Shown: in pieces, positions 53,610-61,277 of the stretch
How positions within the stretch are numbered: the stretch's first letter is position 1
Layout: every line of letters starts with the position of its first letter
NCBI RefSeq assembly: GCF_014199525.1
Contig: NZ_JACHNU010000001.1
Location: 1,590,182 to 1,654,181 of the forward strand
Direction: 5' to 3'
Length of the DNA stretch: 64,000 nt
Source of the DNA: Conexibacter arvalis
Lineage (GTDB): Bacteria; Actinomycetota; Thermoleophilia; Solirubrobacterales; Solirubrobacteraceae
The notes under the pieces: model-generated
What the model was told of the DNA's origin: nothing
Databases searched by the model: none
The model's input: the letters and a program-made list of their open reading frames with translations, nothing else
Made by a program: the position numbers and the translations under genes

Positions 53610-54191
53610 ATGACGATGACGACCACCGCACCGCCGCCGGCGCACGCGCTCGACGTGAGCGAGCGCGGTCCGGCCGCGCAGGGCTCGCGCCACGACGAGG
53701 TCGTCGTGGCGCTGTCGCCGGCCTTCGGCGGCTTCTTCACGAGAACGATCGTCGACGTGCCGCACGGCAGCGTGCTGCGCGAGCTGTTCGCCGGGATCGA
53801 GGAGGAGGGCGCGTCGCTGCGCGTGATCCGCGTGACGCACAGCGCCGATCTCGCGATCGTCGCGTTCGCCGGCGCCAAGCTGAGCGGCTCCGGGATCGGC
53901 GTCGGCGTGCTGTCGCGCGGCACGACGGTGATCCACCAGCGCGACCTGCCGCGGCTGTCGAACCTCGAGCTGTTCCCGCAGGCGCCGCTGCTCGACCTGG
54001 AGACCTTCCGGGCGATCGGGCGCAACGCGGCGCGCTACGCGAAGGGCGAGACGCCGCAGCCGGTCCCGGTCCGCAACGACTTCATGGCACGGCCCCGCTG
54101 GCAGGCGAAGGCGGCGTTGCTGCACAATAAGGAGATGGAGTTCGTACGGAGCGGGAAGCCCGTCGAGCTCGAGGTGGCGATCGGCCGGTAG
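53610..54191 (+). CDS. pduD: Diol/glycerol dehydratase medium (beta) subunit
   Basis: A 193-aa beta subunit that contacts the nucleotide loop of cobalamin. Core: [83 protein letters not shown] and [23 protein letters not shown]. It lacks much of the long N-terminal region of PduD (about 224 aa) that in enterics targets the enzyme to microcompartments, in keeping with the absence of shell genes here. Start follows AGGAGATCG. Confidence 0.93.
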   Translation: MTMTTTAPPPAHALDVSERGPAAQGSRHDEVVVALSPAFGGFFTRTIVDVPHGSVLRELFAGIEEEGASLRVIRVTHSADLAIVAFAGAKLSGSGIGVGVLSRGTTVIHQRDLPRLSNLELFPQAPLLDLETFRAIGRNAARYAKGETPQPVPVRNDFMARPRWQAKAALLHNKEMEFVRSGKPVELEVAIGR

Positions 54192-54242
54192 GAGGATCCT
54201 GCCGGCCGTGCACGAGTCGAGGAGAGAGACGAGCCCATCCCG

Positions 54243-55769
54243 ATGCGGAACCCCTGGGTCGCGATCGAGTCGTCGGTCGAGCCGCACTCGCAGGCGCGCC
54301 TGATCGCCCGTGCGCGCGAGCACGTGCTGGAGGGCAACCCGCCGCCGCGGGTGCTGCGCCCGGTCGTGCTGGAGTCGTGGCAGCGCTCGGCGAAGGCCGG
54401 TGTCTACGCCGAGCGCGACGAGCTCCCGCCGCTGCTGACCACGGAGGAGCTGGAGGACCGCCGGGCGCGCCACCCGCTCGCGGCGGCGATGCCGCTGATC
54501 CGCTCGCTGCTCGTCGACGTCGCCGAGGACGCCCGCCACGTCGTCGCCGTCTGCGACGTCACCGGCCACCTGCTGTGGGTCGAGGGCAGCCGCGCGACGC
54601 AGCGGGCGGCCGAGGGGATCGGCTTCGTGCCCGGCTCGGACTGGAGCGAGGGGACGACCGGGACCAACGCCCCCGGCACGTCGCTGGAAGCCGACCACCC
54701 GATCCAGGTCTTCGCCGCCGAGCACTACAGCGCGACGCACGCGACGTGGATGTGCGCGGCGGCGCCGATCCACGACCCCGAGGACGGCTCGCTGCTGGGC
54801 GCCGTCGACCTGACCGGCTCGTTCGACACGGCGCATCCGTCGACGCTCGCGCTCGCGAACGCGACCGCCAGAGCGGTCGAGGCCCATCTCGCGGCGCTGT
54901 CGGCGTGGAGAGACGCGGCGGCGCTGGAGGCGGCGCGCGGGCACGTCGGCTCGGGCGCCGCCGTGACGGTCGTCTCGCCGGGCGGGCGGCTGCTCGGCGA
55001 CGACCTCGGCCGCCGCCGCGTGCCGCCGCCGACCGAGGCCGGCCGCCTGCGGATCGGCCGGACGGTCGTCGAGGCCGAGCGGCTGCCGGGCGCGCCGGGC
55101 TACTGGGTGCTGCACCCGCACAGCCGCCGGCGGGCGGCGCCGTCGATGCTGGAGGCCGGCGCGGGCGGCCGGCCGCAGGCGGCGAGCGCGACGCTCGACC
55201 TGCGCCTGCTCGGCACCCCCGCCGACGCGCTCGTCGCCGACGGCCGGCGGATGGCGGTGACGCCGCGCCAGCTGGAGATCTGCGCGCTGCTCGCGCTCCA
55301 TCCGGACGGGCTCGGCAGCGGCGAGCTGCGCGAGCTGCTCTACGGCGAGCAGGACGTCGCCGACGTCACGATCCGCTCGGAGCTGTCGCGCCTGCGCCGC
55401 ACGCTCGGCCCGGCGCTCGCCGCCCGCCCGTACCGCTTCGCCGCCCCGGTCTCGACCGACGTCGAGCACGTCGAGCGGCTGCTGCACGACGGCGACCTGC
55501 GCGCCGCCGTCCAGGCCTATGCCGGCCCGGTCCTGCCGGCCTCCCAGTCGCCCCGGATCGTCGACCTGCGCGACCAGCTCCACTACGAGCTGCGCGCCGC
55601 CCTGCTCGCCAGCGACGACGCCGACGCCCTCTTCCAGTGGATCCGCGCCCCCCACGGCGCCCGCGACGCCGCCGTCGCCCGCCGCCTCACCACCCTCATC
55701 TCCGCCCGCGACCCCCGCCGCGCGACCGCCGTCGCGGTCGTCGAGGCCGAGCTGTTCGCGCGGCGCTGA
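54243..55769 (+). CDS. GAF-domain transcriptional regulator of the dehydratase cluster
   Basis: A 508-aa regulator. Residues about 60-215 are a GAF domain of the kind in AcoR-like activators (SWQRSAKAGV, GSDWSEGTTGTNAPGTSL, VQVFAAEHYSATHATWMCAAAPIHDP). The C-terminal half has a winged-helix segment (VTPRQLEICALLALHPDGLGSGELRELLYGEQ...IRSELSRLRRTLG) followed by TPR/BTAD-like helices; there is no AAA+ domain and no Fis-type helix, so it is not a sigma-54 activator. Such actinobacterial proteins control diol, aldehyde or monooxygenase operons. It closes the dehydratase operon, 51 nt after pduD, and probably senses the diol or aldehyde. Confidence 0.82.
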   Translation: MRNPWVAIESSVEPHSQARLIARAREHVLEGNPPPRVLRPVVLESWQRSAKAGVYAERDELPPLLTTEELEDRRARHPLAAAMPLIRSLLVDVAEDARHVVAVCDVTGHLLWVEGSRATQRAAEGIGFVPGSDWSEGTTGTNAPGTSLEADHPIQVFAAEHYSATHATWMCAAAPIHDPEDGSLLGAVDLTGSFDTAHPSTLALANATARAVEAHLAALSAWRDAAALEAARGHVGSGAAVTVVSPGGRLLGDDLGRRRVPPPTEAGRLRIGRTVVEAERLPGAPGYWVLHPHSRRRAAPSMLEAGAGGRPQAASATLDLRLLGTPADALVADGRRMAVTPRQLEICALLALHPDGLGSGELRELLYGEQDVADVTIRSELSRLRRTLGPALAARPYRFAAPVSTDVEHVERLLHDGDLRAAVQAYAGPVLPASQSPRIVDLRDQLHYELRAALLASDDADALFQWIRAPHGARDAAVARRLTTLISARDPRRATAVAVVEAELFARR

Positions 55770-55786
55770 GCGTGGCTGGTCGGGCG

Positions 55787-57361
55787 TCACCGCGCGAGAA
55801 GACGCGTGACCGGGATGGCGTCCGGCGTGGCGAGGCGTTCGAGCTGCAGCTCCGCTCGAGCGGCGAGGCGGAGCGGGCGATCGCCGTCGACGAACCATGC
55901 GTGGGCGATGCGGTCCATCCCAGCGCCGACGAGCGGCGCAGCCGTTCGCAACGTGCTGCGAAGCGCGACGGCCTCCGTGCGTCCCGAGTGGAGCACCAGA
56001 TTGCGCTGACGGTACAGACGGCGAAGCGCGTCATCCGCACCGGCGCGCACCGTTTCGAGGCTTCGCGACGGATCTTCGAGGATCTTGCGCATCCGCTCGG
56101 CACCGGCGACATCCCGCGGATCGGTCACACCGCTCTGACCGGCCTGCACGAGACATGCCATGCGCTCGGTGCGCTCGAAGTTGGTTCGGAGGGCCTTCAG
56201 TTCAGCCGAGATCTCGTCTCTCACACCGCGGATCCGCCGCCACGTGAGGTCCGTGAGCTCGGAACGGCAGAACGAACCGGCGACGATCCGTGAGAGGCGC
56301 GGTGCGACATGATGGGCTCCGCCATCTCCAGGCGCTTTGAGCATGCTCTCGAGACCGGCCCATGCTCCGGCGGCTGCCGCTGCCGGGGTGCCGGCATCGA
56401 GCAAGGACACGAGTTGAAGGCCTGAGTCGACTTGCTCGTCGCGCTCGTCGGCGAACAGTTGCTGCTCGCGCGCGAGCACAGGGACGTCGACTCGTCGGCT
56501 GCTCGGCATCCGGATGGGACGGGTGGTGCCGCCGACCCATGCCTGGTCCATCGGGCTCCACGCTGAGGCGCGGTTGGCGACCGCGAGCCGCGCCGCATAG
56601 ATGTCGAGCAAATCGAGCGCGCGCTGCGCGGCGGCCCCCGCGTCACGCGCGCGAAACGACAGGCGCAGACCGCCGTCATATTGAGGCGGTGGCCGAAACC
56701 TGTGCGAATCGAACCATGCGCTGACGCCCTCGGCATCGAGCCAGCCGGGTGGACGGGAATCGAGCGCCGGAGACTCGTTGAACAGGATGACGACGTCGAA
56801 GTCGTCGTCGCGCGAGACGATGCTGGCTTCGGCCAGCTCGAGGAGGTCTGCCAAGGTGTGCGTCTCGTCCTCGTTGTACCTCGTGTGTCGCTCCCACCAG
56901 CGATACAAGTGCCCAGGGCTGCTGCCGCTGTCGAGCAGGTGAGACGCGATCAGACGGGCGATGCTCTCGGCGCCGAGACCGGTCTGCTCGCTGCGAAGCG
57001 CGACGCTCCACCGTGTCAGGTATCCGTCGTCGGACAACTTCACGAGCTCCTGGAGCTGCTCGTGCGCTGAGCCGTGAGCCGTGAGCGGAGCCGAGAGCAG
57101 TCCCGCGATGCGGCCGCGCTCCGGCGCCGCCGCGATGCCGGGATCCACCTTCGCGAGGTCACGTGCCGAGGCCTTGCACTCCTCCAGGCTGTGCTGGGCT
57201 GCGGGGACGGGGTCGAGCAGCTCGATCGCCTCGGCGGTCTCCTTGAGCCGCATCACCGTTCCCACGCTCCAGAGCCGCCGCTGCCAGGAGGTACGATCGC
57301 CGAAGAAGTCGAGCAGCCGGGCGGTCACGGCCTCGCCGAGGCAGTCGTTGTGATCGAGCAT
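55787..57361 (-). CDS. Large HEPN-domain protein, candidate defence or RNA-targeting protein
   Basis: A 524-aa protein without a close family I can name. The C-terminal third resembles Apea-like HEPN proteins: an AWAGLESMLKAPG helix near residue 350, and then RRLYRQRNLVLHSGR with Arg453-x4-His458, the R-x4-6-H motif of HEPN ribonucleases. The N-terminal 340 residues are mixed alpha/beta with a YRWWERHTRYNEDETHTLADLLELAEA stretch and no membrane segment. By eye the gene is less GC-rich and less codon-biased than both neighbours, and it splits the diol dehydratase cluster from its aldehyde dehydrogenase. I infer horizontal acquisition. HEPN proteins often act in phage defence or toxin systems; that role is not shown here. 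Confidence 0.6.
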   Translation of the reverse strand: MLDHNDCLGEAVTARLLDFFGDRTSWQRRLWSVGTVMRLKETAEAIELLDPVPAAQHSLEECKASARDLAKVDPGIAAAPERGRIAGLLSAPLTAHGSAHEQLQELVKLSDDGYLTRWSVALRSEQTGLGAESIARLIASHLLDSGSSPGHLYRWWERHTRYNEDETHTLADLLELAEASIVSRDDDFDVVILFNESPALDSRPPGWLDAEGVSAWFDSHRFRPPPQYDGGLRLSFRARDAGAAAQRALDLLDIYAARLAVANRASAWSPMDQAWVGGTTRPIRMPSSRRVDVPVLAREQQLFADERDEQVDSGLQLVSLLDAGTPAAAAAGAWAGLESMLKAPGDGGAHHVAPRLSRIVAGSFCRSELTDLTWRRIRGVRDEISAELKALRTNFERTERMACLVQAGQSGVTDPRDVAGAERMRKILEDPSRSLETVRAGADDALRRLYRQRNLVLHSGRTEAVALRSTLRTAAPLVGAGMDRIAHAWFVDGDRPLRLAARAELQLERLATPDAIPVTRLLAR

Positions 57362-57409
57362 CGCGCTCGCTAAGCTACTTGCAGGCCGGTTCGCCGGTCG
57401 CGATCTAAC

Positions 57410-57449
57410 AGAGGGGAGTTGTCCTCACGGACACTCCCCTCTTTCATTT
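57410..57449 (+). terminator. Strong intrinsic terminator-like hairpin without upstream gene
   Basis: AGAGGGGAG (57410-57418) pairs with CTCCCCTCT (57434-57442) and TGTCC (57420-57424) with GGACA (57429-57433), giving a 14-bp stem with a one-base bulge and a TCAC loop, then TTCATTT. As a plus-strand intrinsic terminator it is the strongest in the window, yet no plus-strand gene ends within 1.6 kb upstream. It lies between the divergent HEPN and aldehyde dehydrogenase genes. Confidence 0.6.
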
Positions 57450-57538
57450 GGGCCTCGGGTGGAGCCTCACGCCGGTTCGTGATCGATGCGCTCACGTCCT
57501 CGGTCGTCCTTCGATCACCGGTTGTCGCAGCGTCGCAC

Positions 57539-57569
57539 CGCAACGTTGCGACGCAACGGTTCTGCAACC
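57539..57569 (+). promoter_or_regulatory. Palindromic operator upstream of aldehyde dehydrogenase
   Basis: CGCAACGTTGCG (57539-57550) is a perfect 12-bp palindrome that overlaps a second one, CGTTGCG-A-CGCAACG (57544-57558); GGTTCTGCAACC (57558-57569) adds a third dyad. The half-site CGTTGC is the same as that repeated upstream of the diol dehydratase operon. Confidence 0.6.
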
Positions 57570-57658
57570 TGGCGCTGCGTATCGTCGCCTGCATGTCCGG
57601 GGGAGCGCTTCGCGCGGCTCGGCCGGACGCGAGGAGACCATCGTCGAAGGAGGCCGTC

Positions 57659-59155
57659 ATGGCTGTTGCCGTCCCCATGGGAGAGGCGACCCGTCGTTTC
57701 ACGTCCGCTCCGCGGAAGCTGCTCATCGACGGCGAGTGGCGCGAGTCCGCGAGCGGGAAGACGTTCGACACCTACGACCCGGCGACCGGCACCGTGCTGG
57801 CGAGCGTCGCGGAGGGCGACGCGCAGGACGTCGACCTGGCGGTCGGGGCGGCGCGCCGCGCGCTGGAGGACGGACCGTGGGCGCGGCTGACGCCGTCGGA
57901 GCGCGGCCGGATCGTCCATCGGGTCGGCGACCTGATCATGGAGCACGCCGACGAGCTGGCCGAGCTGGAGACGCTCGACAACGGCAAGCCGAAGGCCGTC
58001 GCGCTCGCCGCCGACGTGCCGCTCGCCGCCGACCTCTTCTGGTACATGGCCGGCTGGGCGACGAAGCTCAACGGCGGCACGATCAGCCCGTCGGTGCCGT
58101 ACATGCCGGGCGCCGAGTTCCACGCCTACACGCTGCGCGAGCCGGTCGGCGTCGTCGGCCAGATCATCCCGTGGAACTTCCCGCTGCTGATGGCGGCGTG
58201 GAAGCTCGGGCCGGCGCTCGCGACCGGCTGCACGGTCGTGCTGAAGCCGGCCGAGCAGACGCCGCTCTCCGCGCTCCGCCTCGGCGAGCTGCTGCTGGAG
58301 GCCGGCGTCCCGGCCGGCGTCGTCAACATCGTCCCCGGCTTCGGCGAGACGGCCGGCGCCGCGCTCGCCGGCCACGAGCGCGTCGACAAGGTCGCCTTCA
58401 CCGGCTCGACCGAGGTCGGCAAGCTGATCGCCCGCACCGCGACCGGGAACCTCAAGCGCGTCAGCCTCGAGCTCGGCGGCAAGTCGCCGAACATCGTCTT
58501 CTCCGACGCCGACGTCGACGCGGCGATCGCCGGCGCGGCGCAGGGGATCTTCTTCAACCAGGGCGAGGTCTGCTCGGCCGGCTCGCGCCTGTACGTGCAG
58601 GAGGACCAGTTCGACCGGGTGGTCGAAGGTCTCTCGGACGCGGCGAAGTCGATCAGGGTCGGCCACGGCCTCGATCCCGAGACCGAGATGGGACCGCTCG
58701 TCTCCCAGGAGCAGTTCGACCGCGTCACGAGATACCTCGCGATCGGCGAGCAGGAGGGCAACCGCGCGACCGTCGGCGGCGCGGCGGTCGACGGCGACGG
58801 CTGGTTCGTCCAGCCGACCGTGCTCGTCGACGCCGAGCCCGACCACACGATCGTGCGCGAGGAGATCTTCGGCCCGGTGATCGCGGCGATGCCGTTCAGC
58901 GACCTCGACGACCTCGCCCGTCAGGCCAACGACTCCCACTACGGCCTCGCCGCCGGCGTCTGGACGCGCGACATCTCCAAGGCGCACAAGCTCGCGAAGA
59001 AGATCAAGGCCGGCACCGTCCACGTCAACGCCTACCACGTCTTCAGCGCCGAGCTGCCGTTCGGCGGCTACAAGCAGTCCGGCTGGGGCCGCGAGATGGG
59101 CGAGGAGGTGCTCAGCAACTACCTCGAGACGAAGTCGGTGATCGTGGGGCTGTAG
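57659..59155 (+). CDS. NAD(P)-dependent aldehyde dehydrogenase
   Basis: A 498-aa member of the ALDH superfamily that oxidises an aldehyde to the acid. The cofactor region has PWNFPL and VLKPAEQTPLSAL, the general base is Glu271 (LELGGKSPN), the nucleophile is Cys305 (NQGEVCSAG) and EEIFGPVIAAMPF follows. Cys-x-x-GS context and length are those of CoA-independent ALDHs, not of the CoA-acylating PduP type. A GAAGGAGG site precedes the ATG at 57659. Shared CGTTGC sites suggest it is co-regulated with the diol dehydratase and removes its toxic aldehyde. Its end overlaps the LysR gene by 44 nt. Confidence 0.9.
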   Translation: MAVAVPMGEATRRFTSAPRKLLIDGEWRESASGKTFDTYDPATGTVLASVAEGDAQDVDLAVGAARRALEDGPWARLTPSERGRIVHRVGDLIMEHADELAELETLDNGKPKAVALAADVPLAADLFWYMAGWATKLNGGTISPSVPYMPGAEFHAYTLREPVGVVGQIIPWNFPLLMAAWKLGPALATGCTVVLKPAEQTPLSALRLGELLLEAGVPAGVVNIVPGFGETAGAALAGHERVDKVAFTGSTEVGKLIARTATGNLKRVSLELGGKSPNIVFSDADVDAAIAGAAQGIFFNQGEVCSAGSRLYVQEDQFDRVVEGLSDAAKSIRVGHGLDPETEMGPLVSQEQFDRVTRYLAIGEQEGNRATVGGAAVDGDGWFVQPTVLVDAEPDHTIVREEIFGPVIAAMPFSDLDDLARQANDSHYGLAAGVWTRDISKAHKLAKKIKAGTVHVNAYHVFSAELPFGGYKQSGWGREMGEEVLSNYLETKSVIVGL

Positions 59156-60098
59156 CCGCGCCCGCGGCCGCCGGCGCCGAGCCGCGTTCCTCCTCCTCCG
59201 CCCGCTCGCCGAGCCAGCGCCAGAAGCGCTCGGCGGGGCGGGGGAGGCGGCGGCGCGGGTCGCGGACGGCGCGCAGCGCGCGCCGCAGCGGCAGGTCGCG
59301 CAGCGGGACGGTGCGCAGCGTGCCGCCGCGCTCCTCGGTCTCGACGGCGAGTCTCGACAGCAGGCCGAAGCCGCCGGAGCCGAGCGCGCGCTTGACGCTC
59401 TCGGTGCTGGCCAGCTCCAGCCCCGGCCTCACCTCGACGCCGACGGCGGCGAGCGCCGCCGCCGCGACGATCCGCGTGCCCGAGCCGGCCTCGCGCGCGA
59501 CGTACGGCTCGCGCAGCAGCTCCGCGGCGCGCAGCGAGCGCCGTCTCGCCCAGCGGTGGCCGGCGGCGACGACGACGGCGACCTCGTCGTGGCGGACGGT
59601 GACGACGTCGAGCCCGTCGAGCGGGTCGAGCCCCTCGACGAAGCCGATCTCGGCTCTGCGCGCCCGCAGCGCCGCCAGCACCCCGGCCGAGTTGACGATC
59701 GCGACCTGCGCGTGGACGGTCGGCGCGGTCGCGCGGAAGCCGGCGAGCCAGCCGGGCAGCAGGTACTCGCCGATCGTGTGGCTCGCCGCCAGCGCCAGCG
59801 ACTCGCCGGCGTGGAGGCGATGGTCGGCGAGCGCCTCCTCGGCCTCGCGCAGCGCGGCGAGCGCCTGCTTCGCCTCCGGGTAGAGGACCCGGCCGGCCTC
59901 GGTCGGGCGCACGCCGAAGCGGCCGCGCTCGAGCAGCGCCACGCCCAGCCGCCGCTCCAGCGCCAGCACCCGCTTGGTGACCGCCGACTGCGTCAGGTCG
60001 AGCACGTCGGCGGCGCCGCGCATGCTCGACGCCTCGAAGGCCGCGACGAAGGCCGCGAGGTCGGAGCCGGAGAGGGGATTGGACTGCTGCACCCGCAC
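59112..60098 (-). CDS. LysR family transcriptional regulator
   Basis: A 328-aa LysR regulator. The N-terminal winged helix is LAAFVAAFEASSMRGAADVLDLTQSAVTKRVLALERRLGVALLERGRFGVRPTEAGRVL, followed by a substrate domain of the CysB/CbbR-like type (LALAASHTIGEYLLPGWLAGFR). I use the GTG at 60098; a GTG at 60092 (with GCGAGGA 7-8 nt upstream) or 60146 is also possible, but the last would place a perfect palindrome inside the gene. The C-terminal 20 residues are atypical and overlap the ALDH gene. It is divergent from a TDT transporter, its likely target. Confidence 0.85.
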   Translation of the reverse strand: MRVQQSNPLSGSDLAAFVAAFEASSMRGAADVLDLTQSAVTKRVLALERRLGVALLERGRFGVRPTEAGRVLYPEAKQALAALREAEEALADHRLHAGESLALAASHTIGEYLLPGWLAGFRATAPTVHAQVAIVNSAGVLAALRARRAEIGFVEGLDPLDGLDVVTVRHDEVAVVVAAGHRWARRRSLRAAELLREPYVAREAGSGTRIVAAAALAAVGVEVRPGLELASTESVKRALGSGGFGLLSRLAVETEERGGTLRTVPLRDLPLRRALRAVRDPRRRLPRPAERFWRWLGERAEEEERGSAPAAAGAATAPRSPTSSRGSC

Positions 60099-60119
60099 AT
60101 CCTCGCGGATCGCGCGCCA

Positions 60120-60144
60120 GATCGATTCCAGACCGGAATCGATC
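60120..60144. promoter_or_regulatory. Perfect palindrome in LysR/transporter divergent region
   Basis: GATCGATTCC (60120-60129) and GGAATCGATC (60135-60144) are perfect 10-bp arms around AGACC. It lies about 22 bp upstream of the LysR start and 52 bp upstream of the transporter start, a typical place for a LysR recognition site controlling both. Confidence 0.6.
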
Positions 60145-60196
60145 ACGGCCGGATCCGACTGGTTCGGGCGCCCATGAGGGGTGACGCTTTCCGGCG

Positions 60197-61270
60197 ATGC
60201 GGGTCGCGCCGAACTGGTTCACCGTCACGATGGGGACGGGCATCGTCGCCAACGCGGCGGCGCTGCTGCCGGTCGACCTCCCCGGCCTGCGGGCGCTCGC
60301 GCTCGCGGCATGGGTCGCCGCGGCGCTGCTGCTCGTGAGACTGGCGGCGGCGGCCGCGGAGCAGTGGCGGCGCGACCGCCGCGACGGCCGCGTCCGCGTG
60401 CCGCACGGCCTCGCGATGGTCCCCTTCTGGGGTGCGCCGCCGGCGGCGGTGCTGACGGTCGGCGCCGGCGCGCTGCTGGCCGGCAGGCACCTGCTCGGCG
60501 AGACGCCGGCGCTCGTCGTGGCGCTGACGCTGTGGGCGGTCGGGACGGCCGGCGGCCTCGCGTCGCTGGCAGCGATCCCGCTGCGGCTGATCTTCCATCC
60601 CGAGCGGCGGCTGGAGGCGATATTCGCCACCTGGCTGCTGCCGGTGATCCCGCCGATGGTGTCGGCGATGACCGGCGCGGCGATGCTGCTGGAGATGCCG
60701 GCCGGGGCGCCGCGGGTCGCGCTGCTGATCGCCTGCTGCGCGCAGTTCGCGCTCAGCCTCGCCGCCGTCATAGCGACGAAGGTCGCGCTCGGCCGCCGGC
60801 TGCTGGCGCACGGCGCCGGCCCGTCCCGGATGCTGCCGACGCTGTTCATCGTGCTCGGCCCGCTCGGCACCTCGATCGGCGCCGCTTGCCTGCTCGCCGC
60901 CGCCGCGCCGACGACCGTCGGCGGCCCGTTCGCGCACGGGCTGGAGACGCTGTCGCTCGCCTACGGGCTGCCGGTGTGGACGGCGGCGATGGCGTGGCTG
61001 GCGGTCGCCGCGACGCTCGTGCTGCGCGCCGCCGCCCGCGGCGAGCTGCCGTTCGCGGCGACATGGTGGAGCTTCATCTTCCCGATCGGCACCTGCGTGA
61101 TCGGGACCTCCGAGCTGGCGCTGCGGACCGGCGCCGCGCCGTTCCAGTGGGCCTCGGTCGCGCTGTTCGCGCTGCTGCTGACCGCCTTCGCGATCGTCTC
61201 GGGCGCGACCGCCCGCCACGCCGTCTGGCCGCGCGTGAGCGCCCGCCGCGCGCAGCGGGCGCTCGCCTGA
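60197..61270 (+). CDS. TDT family transporter (TehA/Mae1/SSU1/SLAC1-like)
   Basis: A 357-aa membrane protein with about ten helices. It begins NWFTVTMGTGIVANAAALLP, the strongly conserved TDT opening (xxWFxxxMGTG), has VPFWGAPPAAVLTVGAG, TWLLPVIPPMVSAM and late WWSFIFPIGTCVIGTSELA. Members move malate, tellurite or sulfite or act as anion channels. Sulfite or dicarboxylate export is possible; the sequence alone does not decide. It is divergent from a LysR regulator with a perfect palindrome between them. Confidence 0.85.
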   Translation: MRVAPNWFTVTMGTGIVANAAALLPVDLPGLRALALAAWVAAALLLVRLAAAAAEQWRRDRRDGRVRVPHGLAMVPFWGAPPAAVLTVGAGALLAGRHLLGETPALVVALTLWAVGTAGGLASLAAIPLRLIFHPERRLEAIFATWLLPVIPPMVSAMTGAAMLLEMPAGAPRVALLIACCAQFALSLAAVIATKVALGRRLLAHGAGPSRMLPTLFIVLGPLGTSIGAACLLAAAAPTTVGGPFAHGLETLSLAYGLPVWTAAMAWLAVAATLVLRAAARGELPFAATWWSFIFPIGTCVIGTSELALRTGAAPFQWASVALFALLLTAFAIVSGATARHAVWPRVSARRAQRALA

Positions 61271-61277
61271 GCCGCGG

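Noticed and set aside
50265-55898. An open frame of 1877 codons on the minus strand
   Set aside because: It lies opposite the dehydratase operon; its sequence is repetitive Arg/Asp/Val/His-rich text typical of the antisense of GC-rich genes and has no domain.
57361-57449. Type III toxin-antitoxin RNA upstream of the HEPN gene
   Set aside because: The hairpin has its T-rich tail in the opposite direction to the HEPN gene, and there are no tandem RNA repeats between a promoter and the gene.
45791-59155. Microcompartment shell genes (BMC domain)
   Set aside because: None of the genes in the cluster encodes a BMC-fold protein of about 90 residues or a pentamer vertex protein.
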